The notes below the pieces were generated by a model that was not told the DNA's origin, did no database searches, and saw nothing but the letters and a program-made list of their open reading frames with translations. Below, in pieces: positions 1 to 6,894 of a stretch of DNA of 7,226 nucleotides (its first letter is position 1; the number at the start of each line of letters is the position of its first letter). Location: assembly GCA_003158505.1 (NCBI GenBank), contig PMJK01000127.1:20506-27731 (forward strand), written 5' to 3'. This DNA is from Holophagaceae bacterium. GTDB lineage: Bacteria > Acidobacteriota > Holophagae > Holophagales > Holophagaceae. The translations under genes and the position numbers were made by a program.

Positions 1-731
1 GCCAAACCCCCCAGGCCATCTGCGGAACCACTTTGTCCCGCCGTTCCGGCCAAGGTGCTCACCATTCCCTCAGGCGTGATCTTGCGGATGGTTCCGCCAT
101 CGCTCGCATATACGTTCCCACTGGCATCTACAGCTACATAGCCGGGGCCATTAAACCTAGCCAAGGCACCTTGCCCGTCGACGGAACCACTTTCTCCGGG
201 AGCCCCCCCCGTTTGCCCCGTGGATCCAGCCAGCGTGCTTACGAAACCATCGGGTGTGATCTTTCGGATATTCCTGTTGTACCAATCTGCGACATAAACA
301 TTCCCGCCAGAATCTACCGCCAACCCCTCCAGAACACCAAATATCGCGGCACTGGCTGGTCCATCAGCGTAACCAACTTGATTCCCGGCGGTTCCCGCCA
401 GCGTGCTCACGAACCCATCGGGAGTCATTTTTCGAATTGTGAGATTAAAGGCATCTGCCACATAAATGGTTCCATTGGAATCCACCGCTAAACCAGACGG
501 ATGATCGAACCTAGCGGCATTGCCTTGCCCATCTGCGGAACCACTAACTCCTGATGAGCCAGCCAACGTGGTCACCAGACCATCCATCGTGACTTTTCGA
601 ATGACATTATTGAATTCGTCAGCCACGTACAGATTCCCGCTTGTATCAACCGCTATTCCATTAGGCCTGTTGAATCTGGCCGCAGTACCTTGCCCATCCA
701 TAGACCCGGGGCCTTCCGTATGGCCCGCCAA
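1..731 (-). repeat. NHL repeat array, about 4.3 units in window
   Basis: The LAG motif that opens each unit falls at residues 366, 421, 476, 532 and 592, giving unit lengths of 55, 55, 56 and 60 residues. Each unit reads roughly LAG...DGQG.AARF..P.G.AVD..GN.YVAD..N..IRK.TPDG.V.T. The fourth unit has an insertion near its start (TGGAPGES). NHL units of this type usually form a six-bladed propeller, so more units are expected beyond the left edge. Confidence 0.9.
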
Positions 732-1826
732 CAGATCCAGGCCTCGTGCGGCGACCTTGAGTGTTTTGGTGTCTGAGGCGGCCCCGTTGGACCCGGCCAA
801 GGTATAGGTTTGACGGCGCACGGGCGCGACGTGGCTGGAAAGTCCACTCACTGCAGCCCCATCCAGGGTGAAGCTGAGGGGTAGGCCTGAGTAGGTCCAA
901 TTAAGACTGCTCGTCCCCCCGAAATCCACCAAGTTGGATGATGCGGTGAAGTTCGTGATCTGGAAGGGTGTGGCGTCGACGTTCAGAGTCGCTTTGGCCG
1001 TGACCGATCCCGCGCCGTTGGTGGCCGTCAACGTATAGGTGGTGGTCGCGGTAGGCGACACATTCTTCGTGCCCGATTCCAGGGCAACACTGCCCACGCC
1101 CTGATCTACCGACAAGCTAGTGGCCCCGGTCACGGTCCAGGACAAGACACCGGTGCCACCGATGGGAATCAGGGTTGGCGAAATCGTGAAGGCTTGGATG
1201 GTTGGCTTGGGCAACACGGTGAGTGAAGCCGCAGTGCTAGCCACAGAACCCAGGCTGTTGGAAACCGTCACCGAATAAGCCCCGGCATCATCAGCCTGGG
1301 CAGTAGCGATGCTGTAACTGTTTCCGGTGGCGCCATTGATGGCCGTTCCATTCTTCTGCCACTGGTAGCTCAGGGGAGCCGTCCCCGTCGCCGTCACGCT
1401 AAAGCTGGCAGTTTGTCCTTGATTCACCGTCAGGTTCGCGGGCTGACTCGTGATCGCCGGTGGCAGGTTCACCGAAAGGGTGGCGGCGCTGCTGGTCGCG
1501 GAACCGGCCACGTTTGTCACCACCGCCGTGTAGGCCGCCACAGCGGTAGCCTGGGCATTGGCGATGCTGTAGCTGCCCTCAGTGGCACCACTGATGGCCG
1601 TTCCATTCTTCTGCCACTGGTAGTTCAAGGGAGACGTGCCCGTTGCCGTTACGCTGAAGCTGGCGGCCTGTCCTTGATTCACCGATAGGTTCGTCGGCTG
1701 AGCGCTGATGGCGGGAGGCACAGGAGGAGGTGCGGAGCTAGATCCGGCACCCCCACAACCCAACAAAAGGGAGATTCCCAACACCACTGGGCAACCGACG
1801 GCAAAACCCGGTCGAAGGATCCGCAT
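1..1826 (-). CDS. Ig-like and NHL-repeat surface lipoprotein (3' end beyond window)
   Basis: The reading frame is open for 608 codons from an ATG at 1826 to the window edge with no stop, so the C-terminus is missing. Residues 1-24 form a lipoprotein signal (MRIL start, hydrophobic core, LLGC with Cys24), followed by a Ser/Pro linker. Residues 38-122 and 123-207 are two Ig-like domains carrying the YQWQKNGTAI strand; the second keeps the DDAGAY turn. Residues about 208-283 and 286-360 are two related beta-sandwich domains (GGT..L.W, later TYTL..NGA). From residue 366 on come NHL repeats (AVD..GN.YVAD..N..IRK.TPDG), expected to fold as a beta-propeller. The protein is predicted to be lipid-anchored in the envelope with binding or adhesion modules outside; its ligand is unknown. 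A GGAGG sits 8 nt upstream of the start. No catalytic residues are recognisable. Confidence 0.88.
   Translation of the reverse strand, partial: MRILRPGFAVGCPVVLGISLLLGCGGAGSSSAPPPVPPAISAQPTNLSVNQGQAASFSVTATGTSPLNYQWQKNGTAISGATEGSYSIANAQATAVAAYTAVVTNVAGSATSSAATLSVNLPPAITSQPANLTVNQGQTASFSVTATGTAPLSYQWQKNGTAINGATGNSYSIATAQADDAGAYSVTVSNSLGSVASTAASLTVLPKPTIQAFTISPTLIPIGGTGVLSWTVTGATSLSVDQGVGSVALESGTKNVSPTATTTYTLTATNGAGSVTAKATLNVDATPFQITNFTASSNLVDFGGTSSLNWTYSGLPLSFTLDGAAVSGLSSHVAPVRRQTYTLAGSNGAASDTKTLKVAARGLDLLAGHTEGPGSMDGQGTAARFNRPNGIAVDTSGNLYVADEFNNVIRKVTMDGLVTTLAGSSGVSGSADGQGNAARFDHPSGLAVDSNGTIYVADAFNLTIRKMTPDGFVSTLAGTAGNQVGYADGPASAAIFGVLEGLAVDSGGNVYVADWYNRNIRKITPDGFVSTLAGSTGQTGGAPGESGSVDGQGALARFNGPGYVAVDASGNVYASDGGTIRKITPEGMVSTLAGTAGQSGSADGLGGL
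1206..1715 (-). repeat. Tandem in-frame duplication of an Ig-like domain, 2 x 255 bp
   Basis: Two adjacent 255-nt (85-codon) units encode residues 38-122 and 123-207. They share a perfect 32-nt identity (1337-1368 and 1592-1623, exactly 255 nt apart) over the strand YQWQKNGTAI, and most other differences in the first half are third-base changes. The second halves differ more: the downstream unit keeps ADDAGAY while the upstream one has ATAVAAY. This suggests one domain duplicated and then partly diverged. Confidence 0.9.
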
Positions 1827-1834
1827 GATCCTTT

Positions 1835-1839
1835 CCTCC
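1835..1839 (-). promoter_or_regulatory. Ribosome binding site of the lipoprotein gene
   Basis: On the minus strand GGAGG (within GGGAGGAAAGG) ends 8 nt before the ATG at 1826. This is the strongest Shine-Dalgarno sequence in the window and fixes the lipoprotein start. Confidence 0.85.
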
Positions 1840-1862
1840 CTGGAAGTTAGACTTGTAAATCG

Positions 1863-1877
1863 TTCTACATCGTAGAA
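1863..1877. promoter_or_regulatory. 15-bp palindrome, candidate operator upstream of the lipoprotein gene
   Basis: TTCTAC-ATC-GTAGAA is a perfect inverted repeat with 6-bp arms and a 3-bp centre, lying 37 bp upstream of the lipoprotein ATG in an AT-richer patch suitable for a promoter. The size and placement fit a dimeric repressor site. The CTAC/GTAG halves loosely recall BlaI/MecI-type operators, but the centre spacing differs, so no regulator is assigned. The loop is too short and no T-run follows, so it is a poor terminator. I see no clear -10/-35 pair. Confidence 0.35.
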
Positions 1878-1912
1878 GTAAAATACCTGCGGTGGTCCAC
1901 GGAAAATCACCC

Positions 1913-2016
1913 TCAAGGTCTGGAATAAACGCGAATGCCCGTCCACTTCCTTTCGGCATCGCCCGCGCCGATCCGCGAGACACCGCTCGCACCCGCCGGC
2001 CCGTCTTCGATCCAGG
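1913..2016 (-). pseudogene. Decayed partial duplicate of the rqcH 3' end
   Basis: The segment immediately after the rqcH stop ends in codons for RKWTGIRVYSRP-stop, matching the rqcH terminus KKWVGLRVYPKP-stop, with both ending in TGA. By hand, the last 39 nt match at 29 positions (1913-1951 against 2017-2055). Further back the match is weaker and needs indels, but both segments run about 101-105 nt from an ACCTGG to the stop. The copy is out of frame with rqcH (offset 104 nt) and has no start of its own. The simplest reading is a tandem duplication of the last ~100 nt of the gene that has since decayed. Chance similarity is unlikely for the last 39 nt but possible for the rest. Confidence 0.55.
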
Positions 2017-3483
2017 TCACGGCTTGGGATAAACGCGGAGGCCCACCCACTTTTTTAGGATCACCTTCCCCGGCGCGAAACCTCGGGGCTTGCTGATGTC
2101 GGCGATGCGGGCCAGGTGGACCTCCACCTTGCCCCCGTCGCGGGCCTTGCTGTGGTAGGCGGCCAGTTCCGCGGCGCGCTCGATCACAGTACGGGGCAGT
2201 TCGCTGAGCTTGTCGGGATTGCGGATCACCACATGGCTGCCCGGTTGGCTCGCCACGTGAAGCCAGAAATCCAGGTTGTCGGCGACCTTGAAGGTGAGCT
2301 GGTCGTTCTCGGCGTCCCCCTTGCCGATGAGCACCTCGAAGCCGTCCACCATGACGCTGCGGAAGGCCATGCCCTTGCCGTCCTTGCGCTTTCCCTCTCC
2401 GGCCTGCATCCGCTTCGTCCCCTTGTCCTTGGCCACGCCTCTGCCCTTGGCGAGGCCTTCCCCCTTTGGTTGTCGCGCAAGCGGCAGCTCCGGCGCAAGG
2501 ATTTGCGCTTCGGCCTCCGCCCGCACCGACCATGCCGCCCGCTCCCGGGCCAGCTCACCCTCGAGCTCCGAGACCCTCGCCAGCCCCCGCTCCGCCTTCT
2601 TCGCGGCCATGAACCAAGCCTGCACGGCATCCTCGGCCGACCGTCCCTCCGGCAGGGGCAGCCGCGCGCCATCCAACAGAACCACCTCCCGCGTGGCGCC
2701 CTTCAACCGGTAGAGCTCGGCCGATAGGCGCCGGGCCAGGTCCTTCTGGGGCAGCCTTTCCTCGTGTTTCGCTCGATCCCTGGCCAGGGCCGCGGCCAGG
2801 CGGTCCAGCCGCGCGGATTCCGCCTGCCGCCGACGCTCCGCCGCGGCCTTGGCGGGACCCAGAATCAGCGCCTCAGCCCGTCCTTCGGACCAGACCCGGT
2901 GCCGGGCCAGCAGGTCGCCTTCGCCCTCCAGCACCTCGGGCTCCACCCCGGACAGGGCGGCCTCCAGGCGGTCGCCCCACCGTTCCCGCCAGCGCCGCAG
3001 GGGCGGCGGGTCCTCAGCGGGCTGGGGTGCAGATGCTGGAAAGGGCACGCCCAAACCAAGGCGCGGTAACGGGGTGTCCACGCCATCCACGCGGATGCCC
3101 GGACGGCCGGGAATGGCCTGGAAGGCCAGCCGCACCGCCTCCATGCGTCCCGAGATGGCCCGCCGCTGGAACATGAGCCCGAGCCACCGCTCCCGGGGAT
3201 TCCCCTCCACTCCCTTCAACCGGGCGCCCTTGAGCCACGTGCCCCAGACCGTGGGGCTGTCCTTGGACGCCTCGGTCTGCAGCCGTTTCCAGACAGGGTG
3301 ATCCGTGCCCAGGAGCCACAATTCCGGCTTCGGCTGGAGCAGCAGCACCCAACCCTCGGCAGCCTTCCGGCCAGCCCAACGCAGGCCCAGCGCCCGGTCC
3401 GAGGCCCAGACTGCCTCCACGGGCAAATCCCCCCGATTCCTCAACCACGCCCGTCCCAGCGCGAGCAGAAGCGGTGCGTCCAT
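2017..3483 (-). CDS. rqcH: RqcH/Rqc2-family ribosome quality control protein (NFACT family)
   Basis: This 488-residue protein has the NFACT layout. Residues 1-135 resemble a short NFACT-N domain (WLKGARLKGV...RERWLGL). A Pro-rich stretch and a reduced middle follow (136-205). Residues about 205-330 form the charged coiled-coil region, including LLDGARLPLPEGRSAEDAVQ and a KKAERG helix, and a Lys/Gly-rich linker spans 340-372. Residues 373-488 are a canonical NFACT-R/DUF814 domain: VDGFEVLIGKGDAENDQLT, DFWLHV (405-410), PGSHVVI (414-420), AAYHSKAR, KPRGFAPGKV. Family members bind 50S subunits carrying stalled peptidyl-tRNA, recruit tRNA-Ala and add alanine tails that mark the chain for degradation. 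It is about 80 residues shorter than the roughly 570 of Bacillus RqcH, and the Asp-Arg pair of NFACT-N is Glu98-Arg99 here. The ATG at 3483 is the first standard start after an in-frame stop; only a weak GGGA precedes it. Older annotations call this family fibronectin-binding. Confidence 0.87.
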   Translation of the reverse strand: MDAPLLLALGRAWLRNRGDLPVEAVWASDRALGLRWAGRKAAEGWVLLLQPKPELWLLGTDHPVWKRLQTEASKDSPTVWGTWLKGARLKGVEGNPRERWLGLMFQRRAISGRMEAVRLAFQAIPGRPGIRVDGVDTPLPRLGLGVPFPASAPQPAEDPPPLRRWRERWGDRLEAALSGVEPEVLEGEGDLLARHRVWSEGRAEALILGPAKAAAERRRQAESARLDRLAAALARDRAKHEERLPQKDLARRLSAELYRLKGATREVVLLDGARLPLPEGRSAEDAVQAWFMAAKKAERGLARVSELEGELARERAAWSVRAEAEAQILAPELPLARQPKGEGLAKGRGVAKDKGTKRMQAGEGKRKDGKGMAFRSVMVDGFEVLIGKGDAENDQLTFKVADNLDFWLHVASQPGSHVVIRNPDKLSELPRTVIERAAELAAYHSKARDGGKVEVHLARIADISKPRGFAPGKVILKKWVGLRVYPKP

Positions 3484-3558
3484 AATTAGGACAGTCCCAA
3501 GATCACGCGCTCTCCCCTTGTCTTTTTTCGACCCCAGCAGTCATGATGTGACATTCTC

Positions 3559-3583
3559 CTTGTCCCAGCATCCCATGGACAAG
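3559..3583. promoter_or_regulatory. Inverted repeat in the divergent intergenic region
   Basis: CTTGTCC (3559-3565) and GGACAAG (3577-3583) form perfect 7-bp arms around an 11-nt spacer, midway between the divergent rqcH and diguanylate cyclase genes. A shorter odd palindrome GGACAGTCC (3489-3497) uses the same GGAC/GTCC halves next to the rqcH start. The pair could bind a regulator serving both promoters. No convincing -10/-35 elements can be read on either strand of 3484-3636, so this is a weak call. Confidence 0.25.
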
Positions 3584-3636
3584 ACCCGCCCGAGGGCCTC
3601 TCGCCATGGCCCGGATCAACCGATAAGCGAAAACTA

Positions 3637-5094
3637 ATGACCTTTTCCGTTCCCATGGGCCCCCAGTCGCTCCAGGTTCTCCTGGTGGACGATAACCCCA
3701 TCCAGTTGAGCCTCCTGCGGCACCTCTTCCATCGCCATGGCCACATGACCATCGAGGCCCGCAATGGAGCAGAGGCCCTGATTGTCCTGGCCACGGAATT
3801 CCCGGATGTGGTGGTGTGCGATTGCGTCATGCCCCTCCTCGACGGCTACCAGTTCTGCCGCCTGGTGAAGGACGATCGGGCCACGCGCCACCTGCCCGTC
3901 CTGCTCCTCACGGCCCAGGGCACCGGGCTGGCCCGGTTCTGGGCCAAGACCTGCGGCGCAGACCGGTTCCTCGTAAAGGGACGGGATCTGGATCACGTGG
4001 TGGAAGCGGCCACGGCCCTCGCCAAGCAGTCCCCCCGGCCGCACATCACCCACGCCGTTTCCAAACTGGCCCAGGAGAACTTCGGGGTGGACGCCATCCA
4101 GCGCCGGTTGGCCCAGGCCCTGGAACAGCGCCTGGTCGAAACGGCTTTGCGGGATTCCGTGGCCCGGCTCTACACGGCGGACCACGACACGCCCCGGCTG
4201 ATCGAGGGGTTCATCGAGATCATTCAGGAGCTCGTCCTTCCTGGCGCCCTGCTCGTGGCCTACCAGGGCGAGGAGGGTTTCCTGTGCCACGGTGTGCACG
4301 GGTCCTCCACCAGCGCCGAGGATCGGCTCACCCTGGAACAGGCCGCTGCTCAGCAGGGACTCTTCAAGGCCATGCCCGGCTGCCACTGGCACCCCGCAGC
4401 CGATAATGATGAACGAAGGCTGAACCTCCGCGATCCCGTCAGCCGAGTCTTCCCCGCCACCACACCGGGCTACCCGGTCGTGGGAACCCTGGCCTTCATC
4501 ACGGAGCGGCGGGCCGCAGAGGATTTCGAGCGTCTCTTCGAGATCGCCGCAGAGGAACTGGGCCGTCTGTTGAGCCTCGAAGATTCCCGTCTGCGCCTCT
4601 ACCACCAGGCCATCCGCGACCCGCTGACGGGCCTCTACAACCGGAAGCACATCCTCGACATGCTTGGCATGGAGCTCGATCAGTGCGGGCGTTTTGGCCA
4701 TGGGCTGTCCATCATGCTGGTGGATCTCGACTATTTCAAGGCCGTCAACGACCGTTTCGGTCATGCCGTGGGGGACCAGGTGCTCAGCGTCATCGCCCAG
4801 CGCATGCTCTTCGGGCTGCGCAAGGTGGACCAGCTGGGCCGCATCGGCGGCGAGGAGTTCCTGGTCTACAGTCCCCAGACCGACCTGGATGGCACGCGGG
4901 CCCTGGCCGAGCGCCTCCGCAAACACGTGGCGATGGACGCCGTCTCCGGACTGCCCGTGAACGACCGCGTCACGATAAGCATTGGTCTCGCTACGTGGGA
5001 AGGCCCTGAAGATTCGACCGAGAACCTGATCGCACGCGCCGATCAGGCACTCTACCGGGCCAAGGCCGAAGGCAGGGACCGCGTCGTCGGTTGA
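3637..5094 (+). CDS. Response regulator with REC, GAF-like and GGDEF domains (diguanylate cyclase)
   Basis: The 485-residue protein is predicted to make cyclic di-GMP from two GTP under phosphorelay control in the cytoplasm. Residues 13-130 are a receiver domain with acidic pair Asp18-Asp19, phosphoacceptor Asp62 (CDCVMP), Thr92 and Lys114. Residues about 140-320 are less conserved and GAF-like (PGALLVAY, GTLAFITERR, then a long helix). Residues 325-485 are the GGDEF domain: DPLTGLYNR, metal-binding VDLDYFK with Asp363, NDRFGH, GGEEF at 404-408, and ISIGLA. Arg395-x-x-Asp398 lies five residues before GGEEF, the normal inhibitory I-site, so product feedback is likely. Glu in GGEEF is a common active variant. 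The ATG at 3637 has no clear ribosome binding site; the ATG at 3655 is the only nearby alternative. No cognate histidine kinase is in the window, so its input signal is unknown. Confidence 0.92.
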   Translation: MTFSVPMGPQSLQVLLVDDNPIQLSLLRHLFHRHGHMTIEARNGAEALIVLATEFPDVVVCDCVMPLLDGYQFCRLVKDDRATRHLPVLLLTAQGTGLARFWAKTCGADRFLVKGRDLDHVVEAATALAKQSPRPHITHAVSKLAQENFGVDAIQRRLAQALEQRLVETALRDSVARLYTADHDTPRLIEGFIEIIQELVLPGALLVAYQGEEGFLCHGVHGSSTSAEDRLTLEQAAAQQGLFKAMPGCHWHPAADNDERRLNLRDPVSRVFPATTPGYPVVGTLAFITERRAAEDFERLFEIAAEELGRLLSLEDSRLRLYHQAIRDPLTGLYNRKHILDMLGMELDQCGRFGHGLSIMLVDLDYFKAVNDRFGHAVGDQVLSVIAQRMLFGLRKVDQLGRIGGEEFLVYSPQTDLDGTRALAERLRKHVAMDAVSGLPVNDRVTISIGLATWEGPEDSTENLIARADQALYRAKAEGRDRVVG

Positions 5095-5157
5095 GCCATT
5101 TCAGGGACCCTCGACAGCTCAGGGGAAGGCACCGCAAGATTCCCTATGCTTCCGAAT

Positions 5158-5161
5158 GGAG
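5158..5161 (+). promoter_or_regulatory. Ribosome binding site deciding the DUF2339 start
   Basis: GGAG ends 5 nt before the ATG at 5167. The earlier in-frame ATG at 5146 has its nearest purine run (AGGGGAAGG) about 16 nt away, too far to be ideal. The downstream start is therefore preferred. Confidence 0.6.
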
Positions 5162-5166
5162 TTCCC

Positions 5167-6894
5167 ATGGAACCAGAGGATCTTGCTGAACGCGTGGCCC
5201 TCCTGGAGACCCAGGTCGCGTGGCTGCTTCAGCGGCAGCAAGCTGCCGCACCCGGGCCACAAGCCCAGGCTGCGGCCCTGACGCCCAGCCATCCCCTGCC
5301 CGGTCCTGCAGTGCGTCCCGCGGCTCCACGAAAGGAACTCTCCCCCGTGGTGTGGATCGCGGGCATCGCTGCCTCGATCTTCCTCCTCGGTGCCATCTTC
5401 TTCTTCCGCTGGGCCATTGAGCAGGGCTGGGTGGGCGCCGAACTGCGCTTCGTGTTTGGCCTGCTGGTGGGCGGCGCCATCACCGCCTTTGCCGCGAAGC
5501 TGATCCTGGGCGACAGTCGGCACCTGGGCGTGGCCCTGCTGCTGGCGGGCCTCGGCACCCTGCAGTTCACCTTCCGCGCCGGGGCCTGGCAATACCACTT
5601 CTACGCCGCGCCGCTAGGGCTGGCGGCCACGGCCCTCGTCACCTTGCTGGCCGGCGCGCTGGCATCCCGGGGCCGCAGCAGCGGAGCGCTCACAGTGGCT
5701 TTGGTCTCCGGCCTCGCCGCGCCCCTGGTGTTCAGCCAGGGTGGCCATCATGAAGTGGCCCTGGCCGTGTATCTCGCCGTGCTCATGGCCGCCACGCTCA
5801 CGGTGCCCTACATTGCCGGCACCGGGGGGACCTGGCATGGTCCACGCTGGGCGGCCCTCATCGGTGTATGGTTGCTGCTGTTATCGGCCTGCGCGGATGT
5901 ACTGAAGGCCGACGCCCCCCTCCTGAGCGCGCTGCTCATCCTCCACCTGCTCCTCGCAGGCCTGTGGGCCTGGTTGCCGGGCACCAGGGAGGTTCCTGGC
6001 ACGGCCACGGTGCTGTGGCTGGTGGCCTCGATCCTGGCCACCTCCTACGGCTGGTTGCTGTGGAAGCGGCAGGATCTTGGGGTGGAGGCCTATGCCCTCC
6101 TCGTGATCGCCGTGGCGGCCCTGAATCTGGCACTGATCCACCCGCTGCGGCGGCGCATGGGGGGCCGCCGCGCGGACTGGGGCCTGCTCGCCTTGGCCGC
6201 CGGGCATCTGGCCCTGGCCGTACCCGTGGCCCTGGCCTGGCGTTGGGTGGGACCCCTCTGGGGCGCCTTCGCCCTGGGCCTCGCCGGGGCCTCCCTCAAG
6301 GCCGACGACAGCGCTTTCTCCGAAGAGGCCACCGCCCTGCGCTGGCTCGCCGCAGCCATGGCCCTTTTGACCACGCTGCGCTGGGCCTTCCACGGCCTCG
6401 ACGGATTCTATTCCCACGGCAGCGCCCCGGCGCCTTTCCTGAATGCCGCTTTTGCCGAAGGGGCCCTGGCCTCTGCGGCCTGGTTCCTGCTGGCGCAACG
6501 AGGGGGGCCCCTTGGTCTGATCTCCTTCCTTGCCCTGGAGGTGACGGCCAATGTGACCTTGGCCCTCGAGGTGGCCCGGCTGGTGCAGTGGTTCCAAAGG
6601 CCCACGCACCTGGGCTATGGCCCCTCCCGCGCGGCCTCCATCGCCATGACCCTGGTGTGGGCCCTCTCCGGCGCCTGGCAATGGATGCGCGGCCTCGGTC
6701 AGCAAGAAGAGGTCCGACGGGTCCTGATGATCCCTGGCTACGCCTGGATGGGCGTGGCCAGCTTCAAGCTCGTCGCCTCCGATCTGGATCGTGCCGACAC
6801 CCCCCTGCGGGCCCTGGCCTTCCTCGGCGTGGGGGGCATCGGCATGGCCGCGGCCATCCTTGCCAACCGCAGGCGGACCGGAGCAACCTCATGA
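5167..6894 (+). CDS. DUF2339 multipass membrane protein
   Basis: The 575-residue protein opens with a short amphipathic helix (LAERVALLETQVAWLLQRQ), then an Ala/Pro-rich linker to about residue 60, then hydrophobic segments covering nearly all the rest, a dozen or more likely membrane spans. The segment WIAGIAASIFLLGAIFFFRW and the following EQGWVGAELRFVFGLLVG are typical of DUF2339 (PF10101). The C-terminal SFKLVASDLDRADTPLRALAFLGVGGIG also matches the family's conserved end. No catalytic motif is visible and the molecular function of the family is unknown; an envelope role is inferred. It is shorter than most members I know. I chose the ATG at 5167 over 5146 (582 residues) because of the GGAG spacing. 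Its stop overlaps the next start by ATGA. The 72 bp after the cyclase gene hold no clear terminator or promoter, so read-through from that gene is possible. Confidence 0.82.
   Translation: MEPEDLAERVALLETQVAWLLQRQQAAAPGPQAQAAALTPSHPLPGPAVRPAAPRKELSPVVWIAGIAASIFLLGAIFFFRWAIEQGWVGAELRFVFGLLVGGAITAFAAKLILGDSRHLGVALLLAGLGTLQFTFRAGAWQYHFYAAPLGLAATALVTLLAGALASRGRSSGALTVALVSGLAAPLVFSQGGHHEVALAVYLAVLMAATLTVPYIAGTGGTWHGPRWAALIGVWLLLLSACADVLKADAPLLSALLILHLLLAGLWAWLPGTREVPGTATVLWLVASILATSYGWLLWKRQDLGVEAYALLVIAVAALNLALIHPLRRRMGGRRADWGLLALAAGHLALAVPVALAWRWVGPLWGAFALGLAGASLKADDSAFSEEATALRWLAAAMALLTTLRWAFHGLDGFYSHGSAPAPFLNAAFAEGALASAAWFLLAQRGGPLGLISFLALEVTANVTLALEVARLVQWFQRPTHLGYGPSRAASIAMTLVWALSGAWQWMRGLGQQEEVRRVLMIPGYAWMGVASFKLVASDLDRADTPLRALAFLGVGGIGMAAAILANRRRTGATS
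6880..6883 (+). promoter_or_regulatory. Ribosome binding site of the DUF3999 gene
   Basis: GGAG lies 7 nt before the ATG at 6891, inside the last codons of the DUF2339 gene. It supports the ATGA overlap as the true start, with the ATG at 6900 as the less likely choice. Confidence 0.6.

Noticed and set aside
33..491. Plus-strand frame opposite the NHL repeats
   Set aside because: It is antisense to an uninterrupted NHL-repeat frame, and its apparent internal repeats simply mirror the NHL units.
1951..2016. Possible intrinsic terminator after rqcH
   Set aside because: GC-rich short inverted stretches such as GCCGGC occur, but there is no stable long stem followed by a T-run on the minus strand.
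1913..2533. 206-codon minus-strand frame overlapping the 3' half of rqcH
   Set aside because: Most of it is an Arg/Gly-rich out-of-frame reading of rqcH. Only its last codons are informative, as the decayed duplicate described above, and it is not a separate gene.
2116..2727. 203-codon plus-strand frame opposite rqcH
   Set aside because: It is antisense to the conserved NFACT-R and coiled-coil regions and has no domain features, so it is a codon-bias shadow.
3634..4926. 430-codon open frame on the minus strand opposite the diguanylate cyclase gene
   Set aside because: It lies almost wholly within a gene with clear REC and GGDEF motifs. Its Gly/Gln/His/Glu-rich product has no recognisable domain and is what high-GC codon bias yields on the opposite strand.
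5095..5166. Possible terminator or promoter between the cyclase and DUF2339 genes
   Set aside because: Only a 4-bp AGGG/CCCT hairpin and a TATGCT without a matching -35 element can be found, which is too weak to call.
5881..6705. 274-codon minus-strand frame opposite the DUF2339 gene
   Set aside because: The product is a Gly/Gln-rich low-complexity sequence opposite a convincing membrane protein, with no ribosome binding site or neighbours to support it.
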